DNA of 64,000 bases from Pantoea sp. Ap-967 (lineage in GTDB: Bacteria; Pseudomonadota; Gammaproteobacteria; Pseudomonadales; Pseudomonadaceae): NCBI RefSeq assembly GCF_011752565.1, contig NZ_VWXK01000002.1, forward strand, positions 124,001 through 188,000. Reading direction: 5' to 3'. The notes under the pieces are model-generated. The model made no database searches and was not told where the DNA came from. It saw nothing but the letters and a program-made list of their open reading frames with translations. Below are positions 35,160-44,007 of this stretch, in pieces (position 1 is the stretch's first letter; every line of letters begins with the position of its first letter). The position numbers were made by a program, and so were the translations under genes.

Positions 35160-38100
35160 CGGCCTCTGACGACGAAGCACTCAACAAGCGCCTCGCCGCG
35201 CTGGATGAACGCCTGGCGGCCCAGCCAGTGACGGCCATCGACGGCCTCACCGACAAGGCGCGCGAACTGATTGCCAGAGTCGCCTTGGCAGGAGCGTTCG
35301 ACCTCAGCCAACTGGCACGCAAAGCATCCCCCGACGAGCGCGAGGCACTGGTTGCGTACCTCAGCGACATCTCCGAACTGGTGATCGATGCCGGCGACCT
35401 ATACCGGCGCCTGTCCATCGGGCCTCGGCGCCAGGCGCTGGCCGAATTGCTGGCCGATCCTGGGTTCAAGCGCAACGTACTCGACCATTTCGAGCCCACC
35501 CCTCAAGACCTCGAAGGCAAGTACACCGCGCAACTACTGCGTGGCTGGCAGCCGCAACTGCAACGGCTTAGCACGCCGCAGTTGCAATCCTTGGCGGTGG
35601 CCAGCGGTTGGTTGCAAGGCCTGTCCGACACCCGTAAAACCCTGAGCCTGCCAGATGCGCGGCAGGTGCAAAGCGAAATTGCCAACCGCACCCGTGACCA
35701 GGAGCTACAGGCACTCGTGGGTGAAGGATTGATCGGCCGCGAAAATGAACTGAGCGAGCTCCAGGACTTCGCCACCGATGGGCAAAATAAAGGGCAAATC
35801 CGGGTCATCGACGGCGAGGGCGGGATCGGCAAGTCGAGCCTGCTCGCGTCACTGACCCAATCATTGAATGCCCTCGCGCCTCCCCTGCCCATCGTGCATT
35901 TCGATTTTGACCGGCCCTCGCTAGACCCTGAAGGGCCTGGCCTGACCTTGGAGCTCACCCGCCAGTTGGCCCGCTACTACCCCAAGGCCAAAGACGATTT
36001 CAACGAGATCAGACAGAACTTCAAGCGCTCGTTCACCGATCGTTCGGCTAGCCGCTACGACATGAGCTCTAGCCGCGAACAGACGTTGTCGTCCAGCATG
36101 GAAGGCAGCGCGTTCACCCGCGCCGTCATTCATCGGCTCGGGCTGCACCAACAACCTGTCTTGCTGGTGTTGGATACGTTCGAAATGCTCGCTGGCCGTG
36201 GCGATAGCGCCGTTGGCGCGTTGGCCGAGTGGCTGGAAGTAGTCTGGCAGGACTTCGACATGCACGGCATGCGCGTGCTGGTGGCAGGGCGTGCGGCGGC
36301 AAACATGGCGCGTCCGCTGGGCTACAGGATCGGTAAACCGTTCAACCTGGCGCCACTGTCTCAACGCCATGCCCGTGCACTACTGAGCCGCGAAGGCCTC
36401 TGCAGCGGCGATGCAAAAAAAGTGGCCGCCGCGCTGGACGGCAACCCACTGGTACTGAGGCTCGTGGGCCGTTACCTGGCAAACCATCCCGACGATGCAG
36501 AAGCATTCCTGAAAGATGCTGCCGGGCTGGACAAGGCGCTCGGCCAGGGCGTGCTCTACACCCGCATTCTCAATCGCATTGGCATTGGCGAAAGCGACCC
36601 GCTGCGCAAGCTGGCGTATCCGGGGTTGGTACTGCGTGTGGTCACGCCAACACTGGTGCATGACGTATTGGCCCCCCTGGTGCTGGGCGACGAGCTATCG
36701 CAGGACCAATCGCAGGTGCTGTTCGACCGCCTCAGGCAGCACGCCTGGTTAGTCGATGAGTACGCGCCGAATCAGGTACGCCACCGCAAGGACCTGCGTA
36801 TCGTGACCTTGGGCCTGCTGCGCAAGGACCCGGTGGCCGGGCCGCTTGCGCAGCAGTTGCACCGCGAAGCCATTGAGTATCATCGAGAGGAATGCGACCC
36901 GGACCTGTCGAGCGAGCAGCACCTGGTGGAAGTCGTCTATCACCGCCTGATGACGCTGCAAAGCCCGCTGCAGTTGGACCAGCAAGAGCAGACGCTGGTC
37001 AGGCAAGCCATGGCCGGCGACCTCAGTGAGCTCACGCCCTACGCGGCAGCGCTGGCACGCGTCTACTGCCAAATGCCACCGTTGCGCGAAGACCTTGCAT
37101 TGCTGCCGGGTGAGTTGCAGCGTGAGGCGACCGCTGAATACGCCTGGGCACTGATCGATGCCGACCGGGCCGAAGAAGCCTTGGCACTGCCGACGCCAGG
37201 CGTTCTGCCCGTGTGGTGGCTGACCGCGCAGCATGACTTGGCCAGGTGGAATACCCCTGCCGTTGGTAATGCGCTTGGCATGGGCCATGAGGCCTTTCGC
37301 GGTATCGCCTCCAGTAGCCGCGAGCATCAACAGAACGCCCTTGCGGTCAGCGCCTTCCTCGACCTCTGGCGGCGCCGAACCCAGAATATCCCCAAGCCGT
37401 TAGAGTTGCTGCGTTTGGTCGAATCACGAGGCACAAAACGCATGACCGGCAGGCTCAAGGCCATGGTCGCCTGGGGCATTGGCGCGCTGCAGGAGCGTGC
37501 CAACGTCGATCAGGAATGGGAGGTGATGTACGCGTTCCTGACACAGGCCATAGATGATTCACCGCTCGCCAGTTACGAGAAAGCACGACTCTGGCTACTG
37601 TTGTGGGCGGCGGGCCACGTCAGTGAGGACGACGTCTTCGAGGTTCACGGTGATGCCTTGTCACTAGACGACCGTTGCCTGGCGAAACTCGATAGGTTAT
37701 GCGATGTCGTACCGGGCAGTTACCCGCTTCGTGCTTGCCTGGCCAAGGTCAGAGCTCAACCTGTCGAACTGGAGCAGGTCGGGCTCTATACCCGCCAGCT
37801 TGCCGAGGCCATCACCCAGTGCCAGGCCAATCGGATTGGCTTTTTTACGATCGCTGGGTTCACGCCCTACGAAATGCTGCCTGGGATGATCGTCGAGTTA
37901 CGTGCACCCACCCGGCAACTGATCCGCTCTGCCCTCTCCGATGCCACTCAGCGCAAAGCCGCCAATCGGTACTTCCTCGACCTGATTGCCACTACACAAG
38001 GCACCCCGGCCGCGCTCAAACGGGATGTTTGGCTGAGCAAATTATGGAAAAGCAGTGGCAATAGGGTGTTGATACCCTTCGTCGAATGGCTTGCGCGCAT

Positions 38101-38260
38101 GGGTTTGGCTAGTGAGGTGTGCCGCGAGTTCGAGCGGATCTGTACAGGCGACGCTTCGCGACAGTTCCACCAACTGACGCAGGCCTGGCGCTTGATCGAG
38201 GCGCTCGAACCATCCCCACCAGCGCCAACGCCCCGGAGAACCAACGGCCCCGGCCTCTGA
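35156..38260 (+). CDS. STAND-type signalling NTPase
   Basis: The 1034-residue protein has an N-terminal helical region (1-195) that may bind the partner proteins, then a STAND/AAA NTPase (about 200-480). Walker A is GEGGIGKSSL with Lys226, Walker B is VLLVLDTFE with Asp340, and the sensor-like VLVAGRAA and the helical-winged segment (GNPLVLRLVGRYLANHP) follow. The C-terminal about 550 residues are alpha-helical and look like a TPR-type sensor array without clear consensus. The ATG overlaps the preceding stop (ATGA). STAND proteins assemble on sensing a trigger; phage-defence relatives are known, but the trigger here is not. Confidence 0.85.
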   Translation: MTASDDEALNKRLAALDERLAAQPVTAIDGLTDKARELIARVALAGAFDLSQLARKASPDEREALVAYLSDISELVIDAGDLYRRLSIGPRRQALAELLADPGFKRNVLDHFEPTPQDLEGKYTAQLLRGWQPQLQRLSTPQLQSLAVASGWLQGLSDTRKTLSLPDARQVQSEIANRTRDQELQALVGEGLIGRENELSELQDFATDGQNKGQIRVIDGEGGIGKSSLLASLTQSLNALAPPLPIVHFDFDRPSLDPEGPGLTLELTRQLARYYPKAKDDFNEIRQNFKRSFTDRSASRYDMSSSREQTLSSSMEGSAFTRAVIHRLGLHQQPVLLVLDTFEMLAGRGDSAVGALAEWLEVVWQDFDMHGMRVLVAGRAAANMARPLGYRIGKPFNLAPLSQRHARALLSREGLCSGDAKKVAAALDGNPLVLRLVGRYLANHPDDAEAFLKDAAGLDKALGQGVLYTRILNRIGIGESDPLRKLAYPGLVLRVVTPTLVHDVLAPLVLGDELSQDQSQVLFDRLRQHAWLVDEYAPNQVRHRKDLRIVTLGLLRKDPVAGPLAQQLHREAIEYHREECDPDLSSEQHLVEVVYHRLMTLQSPLQLDQQEQTLVRQAMAGDLSELTPYAAALARVYCQMPPLREDLALLPGELQREATAEYAWALIDADRAEEALALPTPGVLPVWWLTAQHDLARWNTPAVGNALGMGHEAFRGIASSSREHQQNALAVSAFLDLWRRRTQNIPKPLELLRLVESRGTKRMTGRLKAMVAWGIGALQERANVDQEWEVMYAFLTQAIDDSPLASYEKARLWLLLWAAGHVSEDDVFEVHGDALSLDDRCLAKLDRLCDVVPGSYPLRACLAKVRAQPVELEQVGLYTRQLAEAITQCQANRIGFFTIAGFTPYEMLPGMIVELRAPTRQLIRSALSDATQRKAANRYFLDLIATTQGTPAALKRDVWLSKLWKSSGNRVLIPFVEWLARMGLASEVCREFERICTGDASRQFHQLTQAWRLIEALEPSPPAPTPRRTNGPGL

Positions 38261-38404
38261 CAGCCGGCAGCAGATCCTCGCTATTGGGGTCGCATTCGCA
38301 CGAAGAGACAGTGGCATTGCCAGCGCGGGCACAAGCCTTATGCGTAGAGAAAAGATGATTACACCGTACGATGAAACCCCTTGGCGCTTAAGGCTGGAGA
38401 TAAC

Positions 38405-39220
38405 ATGCTCGCTGCAATATTGAACGGCAAGCGCCGAGGTAGCGGCGTTGAAGGTAAGCACTCAAGCCTGGGAGATGCCACCGGGGCGGAAGACATCCTG
38501 ACCGCCACCATCGTCGAGCGCCTGATTTACTTACCCGAATCTGTGCGTGACCGCTTCTTCTCTCAACTGTTGGGACCAGACAGATCGATCGGCACCTTGG
38601 AGGATTTCGAGTTCTGGCCATCATGGTGGCTTGACGGACGACGTGTCGAACCCGATGTGGTGCTGTATGGGTCGGAGCGTACGCTGCTGATCGAAGCCAA
38701 GCGCCACGACGATCTCCAACAGCAATATGCTGTACAGCTGGCAAATGAGTTGCGGGCTGGTTGGGCAGGCAAGCAGCTGGGTGAAGGCGCGATACTCCTC
38801 ACCCTGGGTGGCCTTCAAGATTACACACAGAAAAGCATTGCTGAGCTCGAATCCCAAATCGAGAGAGAACTGTCCGGGGTAGGCTCAGATTACGAGTTGG
38901 CGTGCTGCAGCTGGTATCAGCTGTTCCAGGCTTTGGAGGCCGCGATTTCCAACGCATCTTCGGACTCATCGCCAGGCCTTCAGCGCCTGCTGGATGATGT
39001 TGCCGCCGCATACGAATGGCATGGACTGCGTATTACTCCCCGGCGCTGGTTAGGTCAATTGGCCCCAGTATCGATCGACGCTACGCGTTCTCCTGTCTTT
39101 GCGCCTGGAATCGTTAGCGACAAGCGAATCCCAAGCTGCGTAGCGACATACCGCTTCCTATCAGATCTTTCTGAGCCTTCTATTCAATTTACCCAGTTTC
39201 CCATTGCAAGGTGGAGTTAA
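38405..39220 (+). CDS. PD-(D/E)XK nuclease-like protein
   Basis: This 271-residue protein carries a PD-(D/E)XK core: an acid in GAEDILTATIVERL, EPDVVLYG, then LLIEAKRHDD with the catalytic E-x-K, and a following Q-rich helix (QQQYAVQLANELRAGW). The ATG at 38405 has GGAG at 5 bases. Codon use is less GC-biased than in the surrounding genes, suggesting transfer. It overlaps the next gene by 10 bases, forming a two-gene unit directly after the STAND operon. A defence nuclease is the likely role; the DNA target is unknown. Confidence 0.72.
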   Translation: MLAAILNGKRRGSGVEGKHSSLGDATGAEDILTATIVERLIYLPESVRDRFFSQLLGPDRSIGTLEDFEFWPSWWLDGRRVEPDVVLYGSERTLLIEAKRHDDLQQQYAVQLANELRAGWAGKQLGEGAILLTLGGLQDYTQKSIAELESQIERELSGVGSDYELACCSWYQLFQALEAAISNASSDSSPGLQRLLDDVAAAYEWHGLRITPRRWLGQLAPVSIDATRSPVFAPGIVSDKRIPSCVATYRFLSDLSEPSIQFTQFPIARWS

Positions 39221-39843
39221 CTAACTTGAACACTGCGACTTCAATCGACAGCGCTTTGCTCGATGTGCGCAAGGCCTATCGCCTGCTGGCGGATTATCAA
39301 CAGCGGATTCTTGAGCTACTGGGCTTTATACGAGAGGAGTTCGGCGCCGATTACTACTCTCAGATATCGCGAAATCGTGTGCCCCGCAGCCTCGATGGGC
39401 TAGAGGTCAGCAACGGCGCAGGGCAACGTTTTCTGCCGTTCAACGACATTTCCGTGCTCTGGCTTCGTAACGGCGGGCAAGAAGACCCCGTGCATTGCCA
39501 TGAGAAAGGTGATCTGTTGTTCGACGTTTGGGTCAGGAACGACACGGGCAATGGTGAAGACGCCGAAGAAGCATCAATCGTCGAGAACAGCCGAAGCGAG
39601 TTGCGCATCTATATCTTCCAATGCCTGGAACCCCACAAAGGGCCATACAACTGGCGCACCCAGGTCTGGGACCTGACGTACTATCCAGCAATGGGAGAGG
39701 TACACGAATGTGATGGCAATCCTGGCTATCGCGCCTACGCGGAGGCTTTGGACTTGTCTGTATGCACCGATGAGAACGCCGTCCGCACCGCCTTGAACGC
39801 GCTGAGAAAGCGCGCGTCGGAGAAGCTTGATCAGCACATTTGA
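39211..39843 (+). CDS. Hypothetical partner of the PD-(D/E)XK nuclease
   Basis: I do not recognise this 210-residue acidic protein. Its first about 50 residues form a helix likely to be coiled coil (LRKAYRLLADYQQRILELLGF-type register), followed by a mixed region rich in W, D and E (WLRNGGQEDPVHCHEKGD). The frame opens with GTG at 39211 inside the nuclease gene; a TTG at 39226 has a better upstream AAGGTGGAG and may be the true start. Base composition matches the nuclease gene, so the two probably travelled together. It could be a sensor, inhibitor or specificity subunit. Confidence 0.65.
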   Translation: MELTNLNTATSIDSALLDVRKAYRLLADYQQRILELLGFIREEFGADYYSQISRNRVPRSLDGLEVSNGAGQRFLPFNDISVLWLRNGGQEDPVHCHEKGDLLFDVWVRNDTGNGEDAEEASIVENSRSELRIYIFQCLEPHKGPYNWRTQVWDLTYYPAMGEVHECDGNPGYRAYAEALDLSVCTDENAVRTALNALRKRASEKLDQHI

Positions 39844-39933
39844 TGCCTGAACGTGGGCTACTTTAACCCATCCTTCCCGATTTTTTCTGAAGACGGACGA
39901 CGGTGCCTGCGGTCGGCGCACCGACGAATGGCA

Positions 39934-41232
39934 TCAGCGCCCTCCCCCTTTGAGCAGCACTGCCAACTCCTGCAACGCCGCGACCAGCAGCTGCAGCTGA
40001 CCGCCCTGCCAGCTCAGTGCCAGGTATTGCCGATAGTGCCCCTGGACACTGAACCGCTCGCCAGGCAGGGCCTGCAGCGTGGGGCCGAGCGCTTCGGCCA
40101 GGTGCAGGTTGCAAGGTACAGGCTGGGCCAGCTTGAGCCATAGCACCTGCCCACCCTCAGGCCTGCTGAATGCTGCCTGCGTGCCCAGGCAGGCGGCCAC
40201 CTGCTGGCACAACAATGCCATGCGCCCGCGTAATTCTTCGCGCACGTGGGTCAGGGCCTCGTCGATCTCGCCTTTGCCAAGCATCTGCGCCAGGGCCTGC
40301 TGGCGTAGCGGCGCCAGCTGGAACGCGCGCCGGTCGAATGCCTGGGCCACCGCCAACTGGCGGCTGAGCACATAGCCATAGGGCGCTTCGGCGCCCACCG
40401 CAGCCTCCAGCGAACCCAGCACCAGCAGCCAGCGCGGGTCAACCCAGTCACGCAGGCGTGAACAACGCGGGGTCGTGAAGCAGTGTTCGCTGTCCAGGTC
40501 GTTCTCCAGCAACCACACCGGCTGTTGGGCCAGCAGCCTGGCGAGCCGCTGCTGCTCCTGCCGGGCCATAAGGCGGCCCGTGGGCATGCCCAGGCACGAA
40601 GGCATCACCAGCATGCTGACCTGTTCCTGGCCCAACACCCTGGCGATGGTTTCGACATCAACGCCGCCGCGGGCATCCTCAGGCACTTCGAGTACGCGCA
40701 GGCCCGCCTGCTGCAGCCAGCGCAACAGGCGCCAGCAACAGGGCGAGCCGACCAGCACGGTACAGCCCTGCAGCGCCAATGCGGCCAACAACGTTTCCAG
40801 CACGGCTTGAACATCCGGGCCCACCTGCACCTCTTCGGGCTGCCAGCATTGGCGGGAGGAACGGGTGTAACGCTCGGCCAAGGCCTGGCGCAGGCGCATA
40901 AGGCCATGGCTTGCAGGCAATCGCGAGCGGGCCAGCCGCCGCTCCTGGGCGAACAGTGCGCGCTCCAGCAACGGCACCGGCACACGCCCGGCCAGCCCCG
41001 GCGCTGCGCGCCTGGTAGCGGTCTGGGCGAAATAACCGGACTTGGGCACCGACAACACCCGCCCTTCATGTTCAAGCAAGCTGTAGGCTGCCTGCACGGT
41101 GGCCAGCGAAACCCGCAAGCGCCGCGCCAGCACGCGCAGCGAGGGCAAGCGCGGCGGCCCGCCCTGCCCGACGTCTTCGATCAAGCCTTCCAGGTAGCGG
41201 TATACCACCTGGTAGGCGAATTCTCGCTGCAT
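39934..41232 (-). CDS. MocR-type GntR regulator with degenerate aminotransferase domain
   Basis: The 432-residue protein has a GntR winged helix (LPSLRVLARRLRVSLATVQAAY) joined to an aminotransferase fold. MocR proteins bind PLP through a lysine in a motif like GTFSKTLAPGLRLGY. Here the aligned stretch reads GSLEAAVGAEAPYGY: the lysine is Ala277 and the arginine is proline. ENDLDSEH replaces the usual EDDYDSE, so the PLP tyrosine is also lost. It probably no longer binds PLP covalently and may sense another ligand. It shares one base (TGATG) with the upstream unknown gene. Confidence 0.85.
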   Translation of the reverse strand: MQREFAYQVVYRYLEGLIEDVGQGGPPRLPSLRVLARRLRVSLATVQAAYSLLEHEGRVLSVPKSGYFAQTATRRAAPGLAGRVPVPLLERALFAQERRLARSRLPASHGLMRLRQALAERYTRSSRQCWQPEEVQVGPDVQAVLETLLAALALQGCTVLVGSPCCWRLLRWLQQAGLRVLEVPEDARGGVDVETIARVLGQEQVSMLVMPSCLGMPTGRLMARQEQQRLARLLAQQPVWLLENDLDSEHCFTTPRCSRLRDWVDPRWLLVLGSLEAAVGAEAPYGYVLSRQLAVAQAFDRRAFQLAPLRQQALAQMLGKGEIDEALTHVREELRGRMALLCQQVAACLGTQAAFSRPEGGQVLWLKLAQPVPCNLHLAEALGPTLQALPGERFSVQGHYRQYLALSWQGGQLQLLVAALQELAVLLKGGGR

Positions 41233-42581
41233 CAGCCCAAGGCCTCGTCCGGTGGCGGCAGCAGGCGCAGTTCCACGTCACGCCGCGCCAGGCTCGCCAG
41301 CAGCCGCCGTGGGCCTTCATCCAGCCGCCCCGCGTACAGGGTGCGCAGCTGCGCCAGGGCCAGGCCACTGGTGTTCACCAACCAGTCCTTGACCGCGTCG
41401 GGGCAAGGCTCGCCCTGCAAGGCGCGATGAAGGTACGGCAATGCAACCAGCATGTCGGCATGCCGGCTGCGCAGGAAACGCTCAAGGCCCTGACCGCGAT
41501 CGACGAAGGGGCGGTACAGCAGGCATTCAAGCTGCACCGGGCCAATGCCGTAGGCCTTGCCCAAGCGCACCTGCTGCGCGGCCTGGGCCCTGTCCTCACC
41601 CTGATAACTGACCAAGCGCAGTGGCGCCCGCGGCAACAAGGGCGCCTGGCAGCGGGCTTGCAGTTCATGCAACTGCGCCAGGGCCAACGGGTCGAGAAAC
41701 GCCGCCAGCGCGCTGCAGTCCTGCCCCGGTTCGAAGCGCCAACCCATCACCAGGTCCAGCTCGCCTTCGCTGAGCAGTTGCGGCAGCAGGTCGTCCAATG
41801 CCAGGACCCGCATCAAGGCCTGCGCCTCCGGCTCGATGGCCGAATGCGCCAACAAACCCGCCACGCCATGCAACTGGCCAAGGCCGGCGAGCAGGCTGCC
41901 CATGCCAGCGTGCGAAGGGCCCGGGCCCGTTTCAACGCCCAGGCGCAACAACTTGCGTGCCCAGGCCAGAAAGCGCCGCCGCTGGCACCACGGCATGGCG
42001 GTTACCAGGGCATCAATGCAGGGTTGCCCGGCGAGCGCCAGGCGAATGGCATCGGCCAACTCCAGGTGCATACGGCAGCCCAGCAACACTTCGGGGCGTG
42101 CGTCCACCAGATGGCCGAACTGCAGCAAGGCGTCGCGCGCCTGCGGCCACGGCTCAAGCGCAAGCACCGGGCGGCGATGGAAAGGCACCAGGGTTCCAGC
42201 GCTGATCACCTCCAGCTGCACCCGCGGATCATCTTGCATGAACAAGGCACTGAAACTGCGCTCATGCTGCTCCAACAGCGCACTGCTGGTGGCTGGCAGG
42301 CAGGCCACCAGCACACGCAGCTTGAAGGTGACCGGTGCGCGCAAGGCGATACTCAACTGCGCCGCACGCAATACCGCCAGCAGGCGGGCACTGCGCCGGT
42401 CACTGCCCTGCACCACCAGCAACCTGAAGTTGCCGATGTAATCTGGCCCGCCTGCGGCCACCAGCAGGCGCTGAATCAACAATTGCAAGGACGCGCGCTG
42501 CGCTTGGGACATGTGCCGCAACAGGCGCTCCAGTACCTGTTGGTAGATGTAGTGCATGGCCTGATCGTGAATAATGCTCAC
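41232..42581 (-). CDS. Hypothetical protein coupled to the MocR-like regulator
   Basis: I do not recognise this 449-residue protein. It begins (GTG start, GAGGGGGTGG upstream) with an N-terminal stretch MSIIHDQAMHYIYQQVLERL. Its middle resembles a substrate-binding fold in places (LRVLVACLP; ARPEVLLGCRMHLELADAI; GELDLVMGWRFEPG), which recalls the effector part of LysR regulators but without a recognisable helix-turn-helix at the start. It is rich in Leu, Ala and Arg and has no membrane segment. The one-base overlap with the regulator implies one functional unit, possibly ligand sensing. Confidence 0.7.
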   Translation of the reverse strand: MSIIHDQAMHYIYQQVLERLLRHMSQAQRASLQLLIQRLLVAAGGPDYIGNFRLLVVQGSDRRSARLLAVLRAAQLSIALRAPVTFKLRVLVACLPATSSALLEQHERSFSALFMQDDPRVQLEVISAGTLVPFHRRPVLALEPWPQARDALLQFGHLVDARPEVLLGCRMHLELADAIRLALAGQPCIDALVTAMPWCQRRRFLAWARKLLRLGVETGPGPSHAGMGSLLAGLGQLHGVAGLLAHSAIEPEAQALMRVLALDDLLPQLLSEGELDLVMGWRFEPGQDCSALAAFLDPLALAQLHELQARCQAPLLPRAPLRLVSYQGEDRAQAAQQVRLGKAYGIGPVQLECLLYRPFVDRGQGLERFLRSRHADMLVALPYLHRALQGEPCPDAVKDWLVNTSGLALAQLRTLYAGRLDEGPRRLLASLARRDVELRLLPPPDEALG

Positions 42582-42830
42582 ACCACCCCCTCACATGGCC
42601 AGGAGGGGTAAGGGCTGCCGCCAGCCCATTGAAAGACGCGCTCCCGTCTGCATCGCACGCTCCTTGCGTTGTCGTTCTCCGCGCTATTATCGAATGTTGC
42701 AAGGCGATTAATAGATACAGATTCCGGCAAAAAAACCATTCAGCAAGGGTGCAGCAGCGTCTTCACTCGCGCAAAGCCCAAGTGGTTTCAGAACGTGTTC
42801 CCATCGCGAGCCACAGCTTTCCCTGCCTCT

Positions 42831-42917
42831 TGTAGGAGCGGGCTTGCCCCGCGAAGCAAGCGACGCGGTGAATGGCACCGGCTGCGCCGGTGTTCGCGGG
42901 TCAAGCCCGCTCCTACA
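42831..42917. repeat. REP inverted pair with internal hairpin
   Basis: A 25-base REP copy at 42831-42855 faces an inverted copy at 42893-42917 (one mismatch, CGGGTCAAGCCCG). Between them is a further small stem, CACCGG / CCGGTG, so the whole block can fold into a cloverleaf-like structure. Confidence 0.85.
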
Positions 42918-42934
42918 GGGTTACAAGCACCCGC

Positions 42935-42960
42935 AAAAAACCCGGGACAATGCCCGGGTT
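42935..42960 (-). terminator. Intrinsic terminator of the quinone oxidoreductase gene
   Basis: Read on the minus strand, AACCCGGG and CCCGGGTT form an 8-base stem with a short loop and are followed by a run of T (six A on the plus strand at 42935-42940). It lies 25 bases after the stop of the gene at 42985-44007. Confidence 0.85.
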
Positions 42961-42984
42961 CTTGTACAACACGAAAGCAGGCTG

Positions 42985-44007
42985 TCAGGCCGAGGCCATG
43001 TCCAGCACCACCCGCCCCCCGCAAGGGCATTCATCCATGTACCGATGCGCCTCGACCACCTGGCCAAACGGGTACACCTTGATGATCTGCGGTGTCAGCA
43101 ACTGATCGGCCGTGAACTGGTTGATATCGCGCAAGGCGCGGTGCAGGGCCACCTGGTCCTGGCTGATGCCCAGTTCCGGCTTGCCGGTGAAGTTGCCGAT
43201 GCAGTGCACGTAGAACTGAATGTTCTTCTGGAACGCCGCGCACGCCGGGAACGGCGTCTGGTTGCCACCCTGCAGGCCGTACAGCACCAGGCTGCCACGT
43301 GGCGCCAACACGTCGCCAAGCAGCGACATCTGCGGCCCGCCCATGCCGTCGAGCACCATGTCCACGCCCCGCCCGTCGGTGTACTTGCCCACCTGCATCA
43401 GCAGGTCCTGCTCTTCGGTCACGATCACCTTGTCCGCGCCCAGCCCCAGCAGGTATTCACGCTGCTCAGGCTCCTTGGTCACCGCGAACACCTGCAGCCC
43501 CAGCGCCTTGCCCAGCTGCACGAAGGCTGGCCCGGCACAGTGGCTGGCATCGGTAACCAGCGCCGTTTGCCCGGCCTTGGCGCGAGCCAGGTCGATATAG
43601 GCGAAGTAGGCGATCAGCAGCGGCGTGTAGTGCACGCTGGCCTCGATCGGGGTAAGCACATCCGGGTAACGGGTAATGGCGGTGCGCGGCAAGACGATGA
43701 CGTCGCCATACACCGGATGCTCGTTGGCGCTGGTGGCCGGGAAGCTGGCCACCCGGTCGCCCACCGCAATGTCGTCTACGCCAGCGCCAACGGCCGTGAC
43801 CACCCCGGCCATCTCGTGGCCGATCCCGGCGGGCAGACGTGCCTGGGACGGCGCCAGGTTCTGCCGCCAGAGCACGTCATACCAGCTCACGCCGATCGCC
43901 TCGACGCGGATCTGCACCTCGCCGACGGCAGGTGACGGTTCGGCCTGCTCTTCGCAACGGAGCACGTCGGCAGCACCGAACTTGTGGAAACGGATGATGC
44001 GGGACAT
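42985..44007 (-). CDS. Zinc-independent quinone oxidoreductase-like MDR family protein
   Basis: The 340-residue protein belongs to the medium-chain dehydrogenase/reductase group of NADPH:quinone oxidoreductases. The GroES-like N-terminus has GIGHEMAGVVTAVGAGVDDIAVGDRV, and the cofactor domain has DASHCAGPAFVQLGKALGLQ in place of a canonical GxGxxG, followed by GLGADKVIVTEE. No structural-zinc cysteine cluster is present. It probably reduces quinones or alpha,beta-unsaturated carbonyls. A LysR gene is transcribed away from it across 206 bases and is its likely regulator. A strong terminator follows. Confidence 0.9.
   Translation of the reverse strand: MSRIIRFHKFGAADVLRCEEQAEPSPAVGEVQIRVEAIGVSWYDVLWRQNLAPSQARLPAGIGHEMAGVVTAVGAGVDDIAVGDRVASFPATSANEHPVYGDVIVLPRTAITRYPDVLTPIEASVHYTPLLIAYFAYIDLARAKAGQTALVTDASHCAGPAFVQLGKALGLQVFAVTKEPEQREYLLGLGADKVIVTEEQDLLMQVGKYTDGRGVDMVLDGMGGPQMSLLGDVLAPRGSLVLYGLQGGNQTPFPACAAFQKNIQFYVHCIGNFTGKPELGISQDQVALHRALRDINQFTADQLLTPQIIKVYPFGQVVEAHRYMDECPCGGRVVLDMASA

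Larger units (their letters stand above)
42582..42984. other. 403-base intergenic region with REP pair and terminator
   Basis: No gene was found here. The left part (42650-42740) is AT-rich and should contain the promoter of the minus-strand gene starting at 42581. The right part holds a REP pair (42831-42917) and a terminator for the oxidoreductase gene (42935-42960), which are listed separately. Confidence 0.6.

Noticed and set aside
30554..39933. Prophage or transposon carrying the STAND genes
   Set aside because: No integrase, transposase, structural phage genes or terminal repeats were seen; only a hotspot insertion is suggested.
41427..42611. A 394-codon ORF opposite the unknown 449-residue gene
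   Set aside because: Gln/His-rich reverse reading without RBS; the minus-strand gene is coupled to a real regulator.
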